Shown here: piece after piece, positions 8,452 through 16,156 of the stretch
Layout: every line of letters begins with the position of its first letter
How positions within the stretch are numbered: position 1 is the first letter of the stretch
From: Planctomycetota bacterium
Lineage (GTDB): Bacteria; Planctomycetota; UBA1135; GCA-002686595
Reading direction: 5' to 3'
DNA: 19,254 nucleotides
Assembly (NCBI GenBank): GCA_029259675.1
Contig: JAJDES010000542.1
Span: 1-19,254 of the forward strand
Translations under genes and position numbers: made by a program
The notes under the pieces: generated by a model
Database searches by the model: none
Told to the model about the DNA's origin: nothing
Seen by the model: the letters and a program-made list of their open reading frames with translations, nothing else

Positions 8452-10173
8452 ATGGCTCAGATAGTCTTCCAGGCACGCTCCGCTGCAATGGCCATCTTGG
8501 CCGCGTACAAGCGTTACCGGGAAGAATTCCAAAGCATCACGAAGCGCGCCAAGCAGCGCTTTGAAGAGCGCGACTGGCGCAACGGTCAAAAAGATGCTTC
8601 GGAGCGGTTGGACCTCTACCGCCTGATCTTGAAAGACATTGTCGAGGAGCTGAACGGCATTCTCGACACGAGTATCCGCGATCGCGCTTGTTGGAAGTTA
8701 ATGAAGGGCTTCTACACAGAAGCTCTTGCAGAAGTTCAGTCGGTAGAGATTGCAGAGACCTTCTTCAATTCGGTCACAAGGCACATATTTGTCACCGTAG
8801 GCGTCGACGCCAACATTGAATACGTAGACCTGGACATACGCCGCGCGCGCTACGGCGCGGGCTCGACAATCCACCGCCGCTATGCCGTGGATGAAAAACT
8901 ATTCGCCGTAGTCTCGCGCATATTTGAAGACTACGCCTTTGGTGTGCCCTACAAAGACGCCCTGGGCGATGCGCGCGCAATCGCTAAAGAGATCGAGTCC
9001 AAGTGGCACAACCTTGGGCACGAAGCACCAATCGATTCCATTGAATTGATTAAGCCGATTTTCTATCGCGGCAGCGGCGCCTACCTAGTCGGCAAGATTC
9101 GCGGGTCCGCGGAAGTCACACCACTGATTATTGCGCTGGTCAACACGGATGGCTGGGTGCAAGCAGATGCCGTGCTGATGGATGAGCGCGAAGTCAGCAT
9201 TGTATTCAGCTTCACGCGCTCGCACTTCCTGGTGGAATCCAAGCGACCGGCCGACATTGTCGGCTACCTGCGGACGATCATGCCGCGCAAGCCCCTGGCG
9301 GAGCTGTACATCTCCCTGGGCAACATCAAGCACGGCAAGACTGAGCTCTACCGAGACCTCCTGGGCCATATGAATCGGTCGCTCGACTGCTTTGATCATG
9401 CCCCCGGAGATACGGGCATGGTGATGATCGTCTTCACCATGCGCTCGCACGACTATGTGTTCAAAGTCATTCGCGATGAATTCGCCTATCCCAAGACGAG
9501 TACGCGCGACGTCGTGATGAATCGCTATCAGCTTGTATTCAAACACGACCGAGCGGGGCGCCTGATCGAAGCCCAAGAGTTTGAACATTTGAGCTTCGAC
9601 ATTCGGCGCTTTTCACCGGCACTCCTGGAGGAATTGAAGTCCAGCGCGGCGAATTGCGTCACGGTCGGCAATAAGCAGGTCGCTATTCACCACCTCTACA
9701 TCGAACGCCGAGTCGAACCGTTGAACCTATTCCTGCGCTCAGCGGAGGATTCCGAGGCTGAAGCGGTGGTGCTCGACTTCGGCCAAGCCATTCGCGATTT
9801 GGCCCGCACCAACATCTTCCCCGGCGACATGCTGCTCAAGAACTTCGGCGTAACGCGCCACGGGCGAGTCACTTTTTACGATTACGATGAGCTGTGCTTG
9901 GTCACCGAATGCAACTTTCGCGAAATGCCGCAAGCCCGCAGCAACGACGAGGAGATGTCCGCGCAGCCGTTCTTTTTCGTAGGGCCGCACGACGTTTTCC
10001 CGCAGGAATTCCTACAGTTCATGGGGCTGCCCAAGGTTCAGCGCGAATTGCTCACGAGCCGGCACGGCCAAGTATTGACTGCCGCCTTTTGGCGCGAACT
10101 GAAGCGCCGGCACGAAGCCGGGGAAGTATTGGATGTCTATCCCTACCCCAGTGCCAACCGCCTAAATGGCTAG
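8452..10173 (+). CDS. aceK: Isocitrate dehydrogenase kinase/phosphatase AceK
   Basis: This 573-residue protein is close to the 578 of E. coli AceK. It phosphorylates Icd on Ser113 to inactivate it and diverts carbon into the glyoxylate shunt; the same active site also dephosphorylates and has ATPase activity. Visible landmarks are the N-terminal helical regulatory domain (RFEERDWRN, DLYRLILKDIVEEL), the ATP-site lysine K338 in YVFKVIRDEF (K336 in E. coli), D459 in IFPGDMLLKNFG (D457) and D477 in FYDYDE (D475). All are conserved, so both activities are expected. The start ATG has no Shine-Dalgarno site, in keeping with low expression. It follows icd rather than the usual aceBA genes, which are absent here. 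Its TAG stop overlaps the TAG of the convergent hydrolase gene by the four bases CTAG. Confidence 0.97.
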   Translation: MAQIVFQARSAAMAILAAYKRYREEFQSITKRAKQRFEERDWRNGQKDASERLDLYRLILKDIVEELNGILDTSIRDRACWKLMKGFYTEALAEVQSVEIAETFFNSVTRHIFVTVGVDANIEYVDLDIRRARYGAGSTIHRRYAVDEKLFAVVSRIFEDYAFGVPYKDALGDARAIAKEIESKWHNLGHEAPIDSIELIKPIFYRGSGAYLVGKIRGSAEVTPLIIALVNTDGWVQADAVLMDEREVSIVFSFTRSHFLVESKRPADIVGYLRTIMPRKPLAELYISLGNIKHGKTELYRDLLGHMNRSLDCFDHAPGDTGMVMIVFTMRSHDYVFKVIRDEFAYPKTSTRDVVMNRYQLVFKHDRAGRLIEAQEFEHLSFDIRRFSPALLEELKSSAANCVTVGNKQVAIHHLYIERRVEPLNLFLRSAEDSEAEAVVLDFGQAIRDLARTNIFPGDMLLKNFGVTRHGRVTFYDYDELCLVTECNFREMPQARSNDEEMSAQPFFFVGPHDVFPQEFLQFMGLPKVQRELLTSRHGQVLTAAFWRELKRRHEAGEVLDVYPYPSANRLNG

Positions 10174-11195
10174 CCTGCATGCGAGCGAAGCAACTCGCCC
10201 AGCATGTGTTCAAGAAATTCGGGCAACCAGCGCTTCGCTCCCAGCCCCGATGCGGAGCGAGTCAAGTAACCAATGTGCCCTCCGCTTGGCTCTATATGTA
10301 AGTATGTACTCGCCGACAATCGCGCTCGCCGCAGGCAAGCCACGTCGACGATAGGGTCATCTGCGGCACCCAAAATCACCGTTGGAATCGAGATCTTGGA
10401 TAGGCGCTTATGCGTAGAGCATTGCTGGTAGTAATCGCGCGCATCCTTGAATCCGCCACTGTGCGCCGTAACGATTTCATCCACATCCCACAGCGTGGCC
10501 CCGGGGGGAATTACATACTCGTGCCCGTCCTTGTGTTCCAAAAAGCGCTGTTGCAAGGATTCTCTAAGACGCTTCACGAAACGCTGCTCGTAGACTCGAT
10601 TGAAACCTGCGTGCATGCGCAGGGATGTGGACTCGAGGTCCACCGGTGGATTGACCGCAATCACTCCCGCGGGAGCCGGCCCCAAGTTTTCCGCCAAAAG
10701 TAGTAGAAGCGCGTTTGCGGACAGGGAAAAGCCGATCGCGAAGTGTGCGAGATCGGGGTGTCGTTTGCGACCCGCTTCAAGGGCCATGGCCAGGTCTTCC
10801 GAACTCCCGGAGTGATAGCTTTTTGCGGCCAAGCCGCGACCGCGCCCGCAACCGCGATGATTGGTGGCCAGGACCGTGCACCCCGAACGCCAGGCCGCAA
10901 GCGCGGCCAAGCGCATGTAGTCCGCCGTCGTATCGCCCGAAAGGCCGTGAAACAAATGCACTGCGGCCCGCGGATTGGGGTGCTTCAGTTCCGATGCAAC
11001 CAGTGCATCTCCGTCGCCCAAATCAACGCGATAATCCGCCGCTCGAACTCCATTTTGCGGCTGATGGTCAGGTTCAAGCCCCAGGCCCTCGGCCTGCAGA
11101 AGGTGGCCCCAAATCGTTTGGGCATGCCCTCCCTTGGCCCAAAAGGGTGGCCGGCAAGCAGCGCAGAAGGGCCGCGGTTCGAAAGCGAGCGTCAT
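10170..11195 (-). CDS. YheT-type alpha/beta-fold hydrolase
   Basis: This 341-residue member of the YheT/EstA-like alpha/beta hydrolase family (COG0429) starts at the ATG at 11195 (MTLAFEPRPF); an upstream GTG at 11228 would add 11 residues. Family signatures are the FWAKGGHAQTIWGHLL segment near the N-terminus, HLFHGLSGDTTADYMR, and ATNHRGCGRG. The catalytic triad reads Ser157 in GFSLSAN, Asp279 or Asp280 in GAADDPIVD, and His307 in GGHIGYLT. The nucleophile elbow is GFSLS rather than the usual GxSxG. Known relatives are esterases or lipases of uncertain physiological role, usually cytoplasmic or membrane-associated; no signal peptide is evident here. A TATCAT box ends 9 nt before the ATG and no Shine-Dalgarno site is seen. 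It is tail to tail with aceK, overlapping by 4 bp, and divergent from the 11335 gene. Confidence 0.92.
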   Translation of the reverse strand: MTLAFEPRPFCAACRPPFWAKGGHAQTIWGHLLQAEGLGLEPDHQPQNGVRAADYRVDLGDGDALVASELKHPNPRAAVHLFHGLSGDTTADYMRLAALAAWRSGCTVLATNHRGCGRGRGLAAKSYHSGSSEDLAMALEAGRKRHPDLAHFAIGFSLSANALLLLLAENLGPAPAGVIAVNPPVDLESTSLRMHAGFNRVYEQRFVKRLRESLQQRFLEHKDGHEYVIPPGATLWDVDEIVTAHSGGFKDARDYYQQCSTHKRLSKISIPTVILGAADDPIVDVACLRRARLSASTYLHIEPSGGHIGYLTRSASGLGAKRWLPEFLEHMLGELLRSHAG

Positions 11196-11322
11196 GGAGT
11201 GCGAATGATAATGCGGCGAGCCCCCCACGGCTCCCGCGCCATGCCGGCCGCAGCCGCCGGCCCGGAGCTGCGCCCCTCAACAGCCACCCAACAGGGTCTG
11301 TCGCAACCTGAAGAACAGCGAC

Positions 11323-11328
11323 TAGGAT
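11323..11328 (+). promoter_or_regulatory. Putative -10 box TAGGAT directly before the start codon
   Basis: TAGGAT (4 of 6 consensus, TAnnnT core) ends 6 nt before the ATG at 11335, so transcription starting 7 nt after the box would begin on the A of the start codon. It is part of a recurrent arrangement in this window. No strong -35 is seen. Confidence 0.35.
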
Positions 11329-11334
11329 GGGCCC

Positions 11335-11793
11335 ATGTTTGATCCGCAAATGGAGTTGCTTTCAACTCAGTTGGAACAGGTCGTCCAAAATCTGAAGAGC
11401 GGCGCTGATGATCAAAGCGCCTGGGCCCTCGCCCTACGCTGCTACAAAGCCGCCAAGGATGAAGACGAAGACCTTGAACTGGCAATTGAACTGCAGGATT
11501 TGGAGAGCTTGCAGGAGATTCTTGACGCCTGGCTAAGTGGATCGCGACTGCGCACGGTGCACGATCGCGATGTACTCAAAAGAGCTATGAAGGCCTATCG
11601 GAAATCGCTCAAAGTGACTCGGCTCGATGCGGAATCCTCTATCGGGGGCGGGCCCATGAGTTCAGGCCAGAATTCAACCATCTCCGGGATCCGCCCTCCG
11701 GAGCGTTATCCCCCGGCAATCTGGGCCGAGCTCGCGCGACAAGGTCGCTTGATCGATGCCGGTCACGGCCTATTCGAATTGCCCCCCGAATGA
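11335..11793 (+). CDS. Unknown small acidic protein
   Basis: I do not recognise this 152-residue protein. The first 90 residues are charged and predicted helical, including an acidic run near residues 41-55 (AAKDEDEDLELAIELQDLE) and a basic patch (KRAMKAYRKSLK). A Gly/Ser-rich linker (about 100-118) leads to a compact C-terminal segment, RYPPAIWAELARQGRLIDAG then HGLFELPP, which looks like a conserved small module. There is no signal peptide or membrane helix. The ATG at 11335 has no Shine-Dalgarno site, but TAGGAT sits exactly 6 nt upstream, the geometry of a leaderless start. The next gene begins 7 nt after the stop (or overlaps it), so the two are probably cotranscribed. Coding status is supported by the open frame, position and codon pattern. 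Function is unknown. Confidence 0.7.
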   Translation: MFDPQMELLSTQLEQVVQNLKSGADDQSAWALALRCYKAAKDEDEDLELAIELQDLESLQEILDAWLSGSRLRTVHDRDVLKRAMKAYRKSLKVTRLDAESSIGGGPMSSGQNSTISGIRPPERYPPAIWAELARQGRLIDAGHGLFELPPE

Positions 11794-11800
11794 TCCGCAA

Positions 11801-12961
11801 GTGACGACTACGCTCCCGGCTGATGCGGATAAAGCGCGACCTGCCGCCGATGCATCAACTCGGCGCCGGCTTTTATTTCGCTGGGTACTGATTGCGGCAC
11901 AGGCCGCCACCATTTGGGTCACTTGGCCGCTTTGGCAAGTGCGCGTGGATCCACCCAATTTACCGGCCATCCAGGGTTTGCAAATCGACTTTGGATGGTG
12001 GGCTTTGGCAACGCTCGCCCTGGCTGGAACGGGTTCGTGGGTTGGCATTCTTGCGCATTGCTTGGTCCTGGCTGCGGCCATGGCAGCAGATCAAATGCGC
12101 ATGCAGCCGCAATTGGTATCCCTCGCGATTCTGCTGTGGGGAACTCTGCCCAGCCAACAGGCGCAGGCCATAGCCCGCGCGCACATGATTGCACTTTGGT
12201 TCTTTTCCGGCTTTCACAAGCTGCTCAGCCCCGGCTTCTTTGAAACAACTGCGCCCTGGCTGTGGACGGGAACTTTCCCGAACGCCGCACCGGAGCACGC
12301 GCTCCCGTTCGGCTATTTCCTGGCGATTGCCGAGCTGGCCGTGGCGCCCCTGATTCTTTGGCCGCGCACACGACTTCCCGCAGCTTTGCTCGCCCTCTGC
12401 TTGCACGCCGGCATTTTGTTCTCTCTCTCGCCCTGGGCCATTAGCTGGAACCGTGCGGTTTGGCCATGGAACCTGGCCCTCATGTTTTCCGGCTTGGCAC
12501 TCTTCGCTTTCTGGAAAGACGGCCCGCGCCTGGCATGGCGGCAACTGACAATTGCCACGAAGTCACTGTGCCTCCTGTTGCTGCTATCGCCGCTTCTCTA
12601 CTACAGCAATCACCTGGACGCTTCTTTGGCGCATTGCCTTTACTCCGGAAACAAACCCAAGGCCTGGGTTGTGGATCGAAGCAATGCCGGCATTGAGCTG
12701 GATGCGAAACTGCAGACCTGGGAGAAGCTGGGCTCCTACATCCCCCCGACAGCCCGCTTGTTTGAGCGCTGCTTCCTCGAAACAGCGGGGCCCTTTGATC
12801 GTCTATTGCTGCGCGACCCGCGGCGCATTGCCAAAAGGCGCGGGTACGGCGAGACCATGCGGACTTACAAGGAAGTAGAACGTGAAAACCGAGTTGCGAA
12901 GCACACAGCAGTCCAAGGCCGCAAGCCGCAAAAAGGTAAGGCGAAGCGCAAACGCCCTTAA
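11801..12961 (+). CDS. Polytopic membrane protein, HTTM/DoxX-like
   Basis: This is a 386-residue integral membrane protein if GTG 11801 (7 nt after the preceding stop) is used; ATG 11756 would overlap that gene by 38 bp. About eight hydrophobic helices are visible, for example FRWVLIAAQAATIWVTW, ATLALAGTG, ILAHCLVLAAAMAA, YFLAIAELAVAPLILW, LPAALLALCLHAGILF and LCLLLLLSPLLYY. The segment ALWFFSGFHKLLSPGFF resembles the helix preceding the re-entrant region in HTTM (vitamin-K-carboxylase-like) and DoxX-type membrane proteins, and LYSGNKPKAW fits a periplasmic loop after the last helix. The C-terminus is a lysine/arginine-rich tail (GKAKRKRP), probably cytoplasmic. No catalytic motif can be named. 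It is in an operon with the 11335 gene and converges on the peptidase gene at 13208. HTTM assignment is tentative; membrane topology is clear. Confidence 0.8.
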   Translation: MTTTLPADADKARPAADASTRRRLLFRWVLIAAQAATIWVTWPLWQVRVDPPNLPAIQGLQIDFGWWALATLALAGTGSWVGILAHCLVLAAAMAADQMRMQPQLVSLAILLWGTLPSQQAQAIARAHMIALWFFSGFHKLLSPGFFETTAPWLWTGTFPNAAPEHALPFGYFLAIAELAVAPLILWPRTRLPAALLALCLHAGILFSLSPWAISWNRAVWPWNLALMFSGLALFAFWKDGPRLAWRQLTIATKSLCLLLLLSPLLYYSNHLDASLAHCLYSGNKPKAWVVDRSNAGIELDAKLQTWEKLGSYIPPTARLFERCFLETAGPFDRLLLRDPRRIAKRRGYGETMRTYKEVERENRVAKHTAVQGRKPQKGKAKRKRP

Positions 12962-13091
12962 CGGCGCGAGCATTGCACTGGACGGCATCACAATTTTGAG
13001 CTTGCAAGTGATCGCCCCCCACTCGATCGCGACAACACCGATGGCATCGAGACCGGGTTGAGTTCAATTACAAACCGTTTGTCTCACTCGG

Positions 13092-13110
13092 GCGCGCAAC
13101 CCTAGCGCGC
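13092..13110. terminator. GCGCGC hairpin between convergent genes, weak terminator candidate
   Basis: GCGCGC (13092-13097) and GCGCGC (13105-13110) form a 6-bp stem with a 7-nt loop in the 246-bp gap between two convergent genes. No U-run follows on either strand. Nothing else resembling a terminator is visible in the gap. Confidence 0.25.
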
Positions 13111-13207
13111 ACTTCATTGCGAACCCTGTTCGGAAGATTCGGCTCGGGCGCGTTTGATAGTCGAGTAGCCGCTCGGGGAGACCTGGGAGCCAAGCGTTCC
13201 CGCGCCG

Positions 13208-14884
13208 TCACTTGGGCGATTTCAAGCTCAATGTGTACTCGCGCCAAGCGACTTCCAAATCACGCAAATTGACGTCACTGAAAGCCTTGTCCACAGCCGC
13301 GTCGCGCGAAGTTTTGCGGATGGCTTCCATGACCTTCGGCGTCGGCTCTTCCCCCGATTTGAGGAAGGGTTCCATTTGCTCGGCAAATACATCCTTCAAC
13401 GTGTCAAAGTAGGTATCGAGAATACCTGACCAAGTTGGATGCTTGGTGGCCTCCTTTGATGTTCGCAAAAAGTAGATCATGGACCACGCTTGCGAGTAGG
13501 CCACACCGACGATGCTTCGGTTGTAGAAATCGGCTTGCTCCATCTTCAGAATTTCACTGAATGGAATGGTCCGCAAACCGCGGTAGCCTTCGATTGCATA
13601 CTTGATGTAGTCAATACGCCACGGATTGACGTCGATCTTCTTTACCTTTCCACCTTTGATCAAAGCTCCCGAGAAATAGTCGCCGGTGCCCTCATTGAAC
13701 CAAGAATGGGGAGCAAGCTTTCCAACAGCAAAGTAGATGTACTGATGGAAGGCCTCGTGATAGAGAACAATTCGTGTGTCGGCCTTGCCCGTTCCGGCCT
13801 CACCATCCTCATTCTCTTTGTCGTAAAAGACCAATTCCTCTGCCGCAGCATGCCAATAGCCTGCGCTGCCCAAACTGCCTCCATATTTCAAATACTCCGC
13901 TTCGTCCTTGCAGACGCGAACAACGGAGACATCGTCAAAGGCGCGCGCCGGAGGAAAGAGCTTGATGTACTCCTTCCGGATGGATTCCAGCTCTCTCTTG
14001 ATGATTCGGATCAGCGGCTCGTCTTTGGTCGAGTAAACGACAATAAAATTGTCCGTGTCCTCGGCTTCCCAACCCTTAACTAGGTTGGAGCGGACGTTGA
14101 TTCGAAATTCAGGGTTCGAGTACTTGCGCCGCTCGTAGAAGCGACGAATAGCCTTGTCTTCCCCCTCGTCAATTGGACTGAACTTGACCTTACCCAGCAT
14201 CTTCTCCCAAATCTTCACGCAGTCGTAGTAGTCCTCCTCAGCGCAAAAACCAAAGACGGCGATGGTTCGATCTTTATCGCTGAAACTTCGCGCCCATCCT
14301 TCGATGGGGCTGCGTGAAGACTTGAAGTCCAGGTAGTAATCGAAGATTTGATTTCCGCCGCGCTTTTTTAGTGGAGTTGCCTGTCCCAAACTCCACTGAT
14401 CCAAGTAACGCTCCGCATAACCGGGAAAATCAGTCACGGGTTTCGGAGCAGCCTTCCCCTCTCCCTTTTTCCCTCCGGATTCATCGCCGGACTTCTCAAT
14501 CGGCAGCGGCGTCGACTCGGAGTTGCCCTTGGGATTGTGATCAATCCAAACGAAGCGCAATTCCGGGCGAAAGCGTTTTCGGTCACTCTCTCGAAAAGCC
14601 TCTTTCTCCGCATAGTAGAGGATCACCCACTCTTCAGTCGGCTCGACAGGAATGGCTTCGTAGTCACGCGCCCTCAAAAAAGTAAGCCCGTACTTGGGCT
14701 GCTTTTCAGTTGTGTAACCCCCCTGGGCAAACGCTGCGGAGCCCGACACGCTAAAAATTAGCGTGACTAGCCCATGCAAGAAGACCCGGCTCCGGCCAAA
14801 GCGCGTACTCAAGCGCCTGCCGAATCTGCGCCAGCACGGGTCCGAGTTCAAAGCTGCATCATTCACTGCTGCGAGCGCATTCAT
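13208..14884 (-). CDS. Exported HExxH zinc-metallopeptidase-like protein (DUF1570/peptidase-MA-like)
   Basis: This 558-residue protein starts at the ATG at 14884, which has a good GAGAGG Shine-Dalgarno site 5 nt upstream; the frame continues upstream to 15019 without support. The N-terminus has a long arginine-rich region (WRRFGRRLSTRFGRSR), a hydrophobic core (VFLHGLVTLIFSVSGSAAFA) and a probable signal-peptidase site after AFA, so it is exported. A Lys/Gly/Ser-rich linker (SGGKKGEGKAAPKP) lies around residue 140. The metal site is HEAFH (His376, Glu377, His380) plus Glu398 in WFNEGTGDYF, an HExxH-x17-E gluzincin arrangement. The YHEAFHQYIYF pattern resembles DUF1570 and peptidase-MA-like proteins, for which a protease function is inferred rather than shown. 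It is downstream of the cupin gene on the same strand, with a 353-bp gap. No substrate is known. Confidence 0.82.
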   Translation of the reverse strand: MNALAAVNDAALNSDPCWRRFGRRLSTRFGRSRVFLHGLVTLIFSVSGSAAFAQGGYTTEKQPKYGLTFLRARDYEAIPVEPTEEWVILYYAEKEAFRESDRKRFRPELRFVWIDHNPKGNSESTPLPIEKSGDESGGKKGEGKAAPKPVTDFPGYAERYLDQWSLGQATPLKKRGGNQIFDYYLDFKSSRSPIEGWARSFSDKDRTIAVFGFCAEEDYYDCVKIWEKMLGKVKFSPIDEGEDKAIRRFYERRKYSNPEFRINVRSNLVKGWEAEDTDNFIVVYSTKDEPLIRIIKRELESIRKEYIKLFPPARAFDDVSVVRVCKDEAEYLKYGGSLGSAGYWHAAAEELVFYDKENEDGEAGTGKADTRIVLYHEAFHQYIYFAVGKLAPHSWFNEGTGDYFSGALIKGGKVKKIDVNPWRIDYIKYAIEGYRGLRTIPFSEILKMEQADFYNRSIVGVAYSQAWSMIYFLRTSKEATKHPTWSGILDTYFDTLKDVFAEQMEPFLKSGEEPTPKVMEAIRKTSRDAAVDKAFSDVNLRDLEVAWREYTLSLKSPK

Positions 14885-15237
14885 GTTGTCCTCTCTCCGA
14901 TTTTCACCCCGACGGAATCCATTGGGCCTTGCCCCATTGATTGCCGTTACGTCTCTCACGAACCCATCCTCCAAGCTCGTAAATCCCCACCGAACAATTG
15001 TTTCATCAATGGACTCCATTCAAGCCCTTCGCGCTCGAATCCACGCTGAGTCGAAAACTAGAATTGGGGATCCATCTCGTTCAAGTTTAGCGCTGCCGCG
15101 AGGTAGGTCGGAAGAAAAAGAATCCGCGAGTCCCGCGACATGTCTTCAGGCAGCGCCCGTCCCCCTCCATACCGATATTTCCCTCCCGGCGAGTGCCTAT
15201 TCACACCTCATGTAGTTGAAAGTAAAAGCCAAACGCA
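14885..15237. other. 353-bp gap between cupin and peptidase genes
   Basis: It holds the Shine-Dalgarno site of the peptidase gene and presumably its promoter. The minus-strand frame extending upstream of the chosen peptidase start, to 15019, has no recognisable sequence. I see no hairpin with a U-run after the cupin stop, and no small gene I can support. Confidence 0.4.
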
Positions 15238-15777
15238 TTACTCACCTTTGACGAATTCTTTCCATGGGGATGGAATCATTTGGCGCGGTGGTGTTCCCTC
15301 GTACGCAAGCATCGGGTTCGGTGTCTCGACTTGCGAGCTGGCACCATGCTTTTCGGCGGTTTGATTGACGGGATAGAAGAGCCCCATTTCTTTTTGCCGA
15401 GCACCCACCATCAAAATCGTGCATGGACCTTCTCCTGCACCCACAAAAACGTGCAGCGTTCCCGGGGGGCAATGGAAGAAATCCCAGGCCTTTAGCAAGC
15501 GCTCTTCACCTTCAACCACCAACGTGCACTCGCCGGAGAGCACCAGGAAATCCTCCTGCAGAGCTTCACTGTGATAGAGGCAAGCCGGCTGTCCCGGTTG
15601 CAACACGCGCAAATGAATGCCCAAGTGCGGGAAAGGTGATGCGCCTTCAATTCTGCAGCCCAATCCAAATCGTTCATTCGCAACCCAGGGTGCATCCCCG
15701 GCGTTGAGGACGAACCAACCGTCATCTTGTGCGGTCAGTCCGTTTTCGTCTCGCTCCATCCGAGCTTCCTTGGTCAT
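15238..15777 (-). CDS. Single-domain cupin protein
   Basis: This 179-residue protein starts at the ATG at 15777, fixed by a strong AAAGGAG Shine-Dalgarno site at 15785-15791, 7 nt upstream. The core is a Cupin_2-type beta barrel (COG3837-like): LGIHLRVLQPGQPACLYH leads into the first motif, with YHSEALQEDFLVLSGE supplying a His and a Glu as probable metal ligands. EGEERLLKAWDFFHCPPG and TLHVF supply the second motif with its histidine. The C-terminal tail of about 40 residues (after FYPVNQ) is not cupin-like. The family includes dioxygenases, isomerases and sugar- or ligand-binding proteins, and function cannot be assigned from sequence. There is no signal peptide. It is divergent from the SGNH gene at 16157; the downstream peptidase is 353 bp away, so cotranscription is uncertain. 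Confidence 0.9.
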   Translation of the reverse strand: MTKEARMERDENGLTAQDDGWFVLNAGDAPWVANERFGLGCRIEGASPFPHLGIHLRVLQPGQPACLYHSEALQEDFLVLSGECTLVVEGEERLLKAWDFFHCPPGTLHVFVGAGEGPCTILMVGARQKEMGLFYPVNQTAEKHGASSQVETPNPMLAYEGTPPRQMIPSPWKEFVKGE

Positions 15778-16156
15778 CTCCAAACTCCTTTGTGCTACTC
15801 AATGAATGCGCACCCCAGAATTCGGGACGCGCCACATTCTGTTCGTGATGGCTACCAGCTCCTGCTCAATCTGCTGAGCCCAAACTAGCGAGCCCAGCCT
15901 AGCGAGCCCGGCCCGCTGTGTGGGCTCGGATCACGAAGCAGCACGGGCTACTTGGCACTCGCCTGCCAAATTCGGCCCGAAGCTGACGACCTGGACCCGG
16001 GCCCGCACCGCACCCCCATGATTCTTGGCGTTGCCGACGGATCGGAGGGCTGCAACGGCGCGGCGCCCAGCCTGCCCGGCCGGCCCAAACGCCCGAGCGA
16101 ACAGTGCTCACGATTGACTTACGCTCACGCCGGGGCCGCGAATAGACTTGGCCCCC
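15778..16156. other. Divergent intergenic region between cupin and SGNH-like genes
   Basis: The 379 bp contain the cupin Shine-Dalgarno site, a 14-bp tandem repeat (15885-15912), an overlapping inverted repeat (15903-15928) and a TAnnnT box (16143-16148, TAGACT) 8 nt before the SGNH-like ATG. A TTGACT (from about 16114) resembles a -35 but is about 23 nt from that box. No gene is supported. Confidence 0.4.
15885..15928. repeat. 14-bp tandem repeat overlapping an inverted repeat
   Basis: CTAGCGAGCCCAGC (15885-15898) is followed directly by CTAGCGAGCCCGGC (15899-15912), a tandem pair with one mismatch. The second copy's CGAGCCC (15903-15909) also pairs with GGGCTCG (15922-15928) across 12 nt. 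The cluster sits about 110 bp upstream of the cupin start. It could be a regulator-binding site for the divergent pair or a leader hairpin. Confidence 0.5.

Noticed and set aside
14885..15019. N-terminal extension of the exported peptidase to 15019
   Set aside because: The ATG at 14884 has a Shine-Dalgarno site and places the signal sequence near the N-terminus; the extension has neither.
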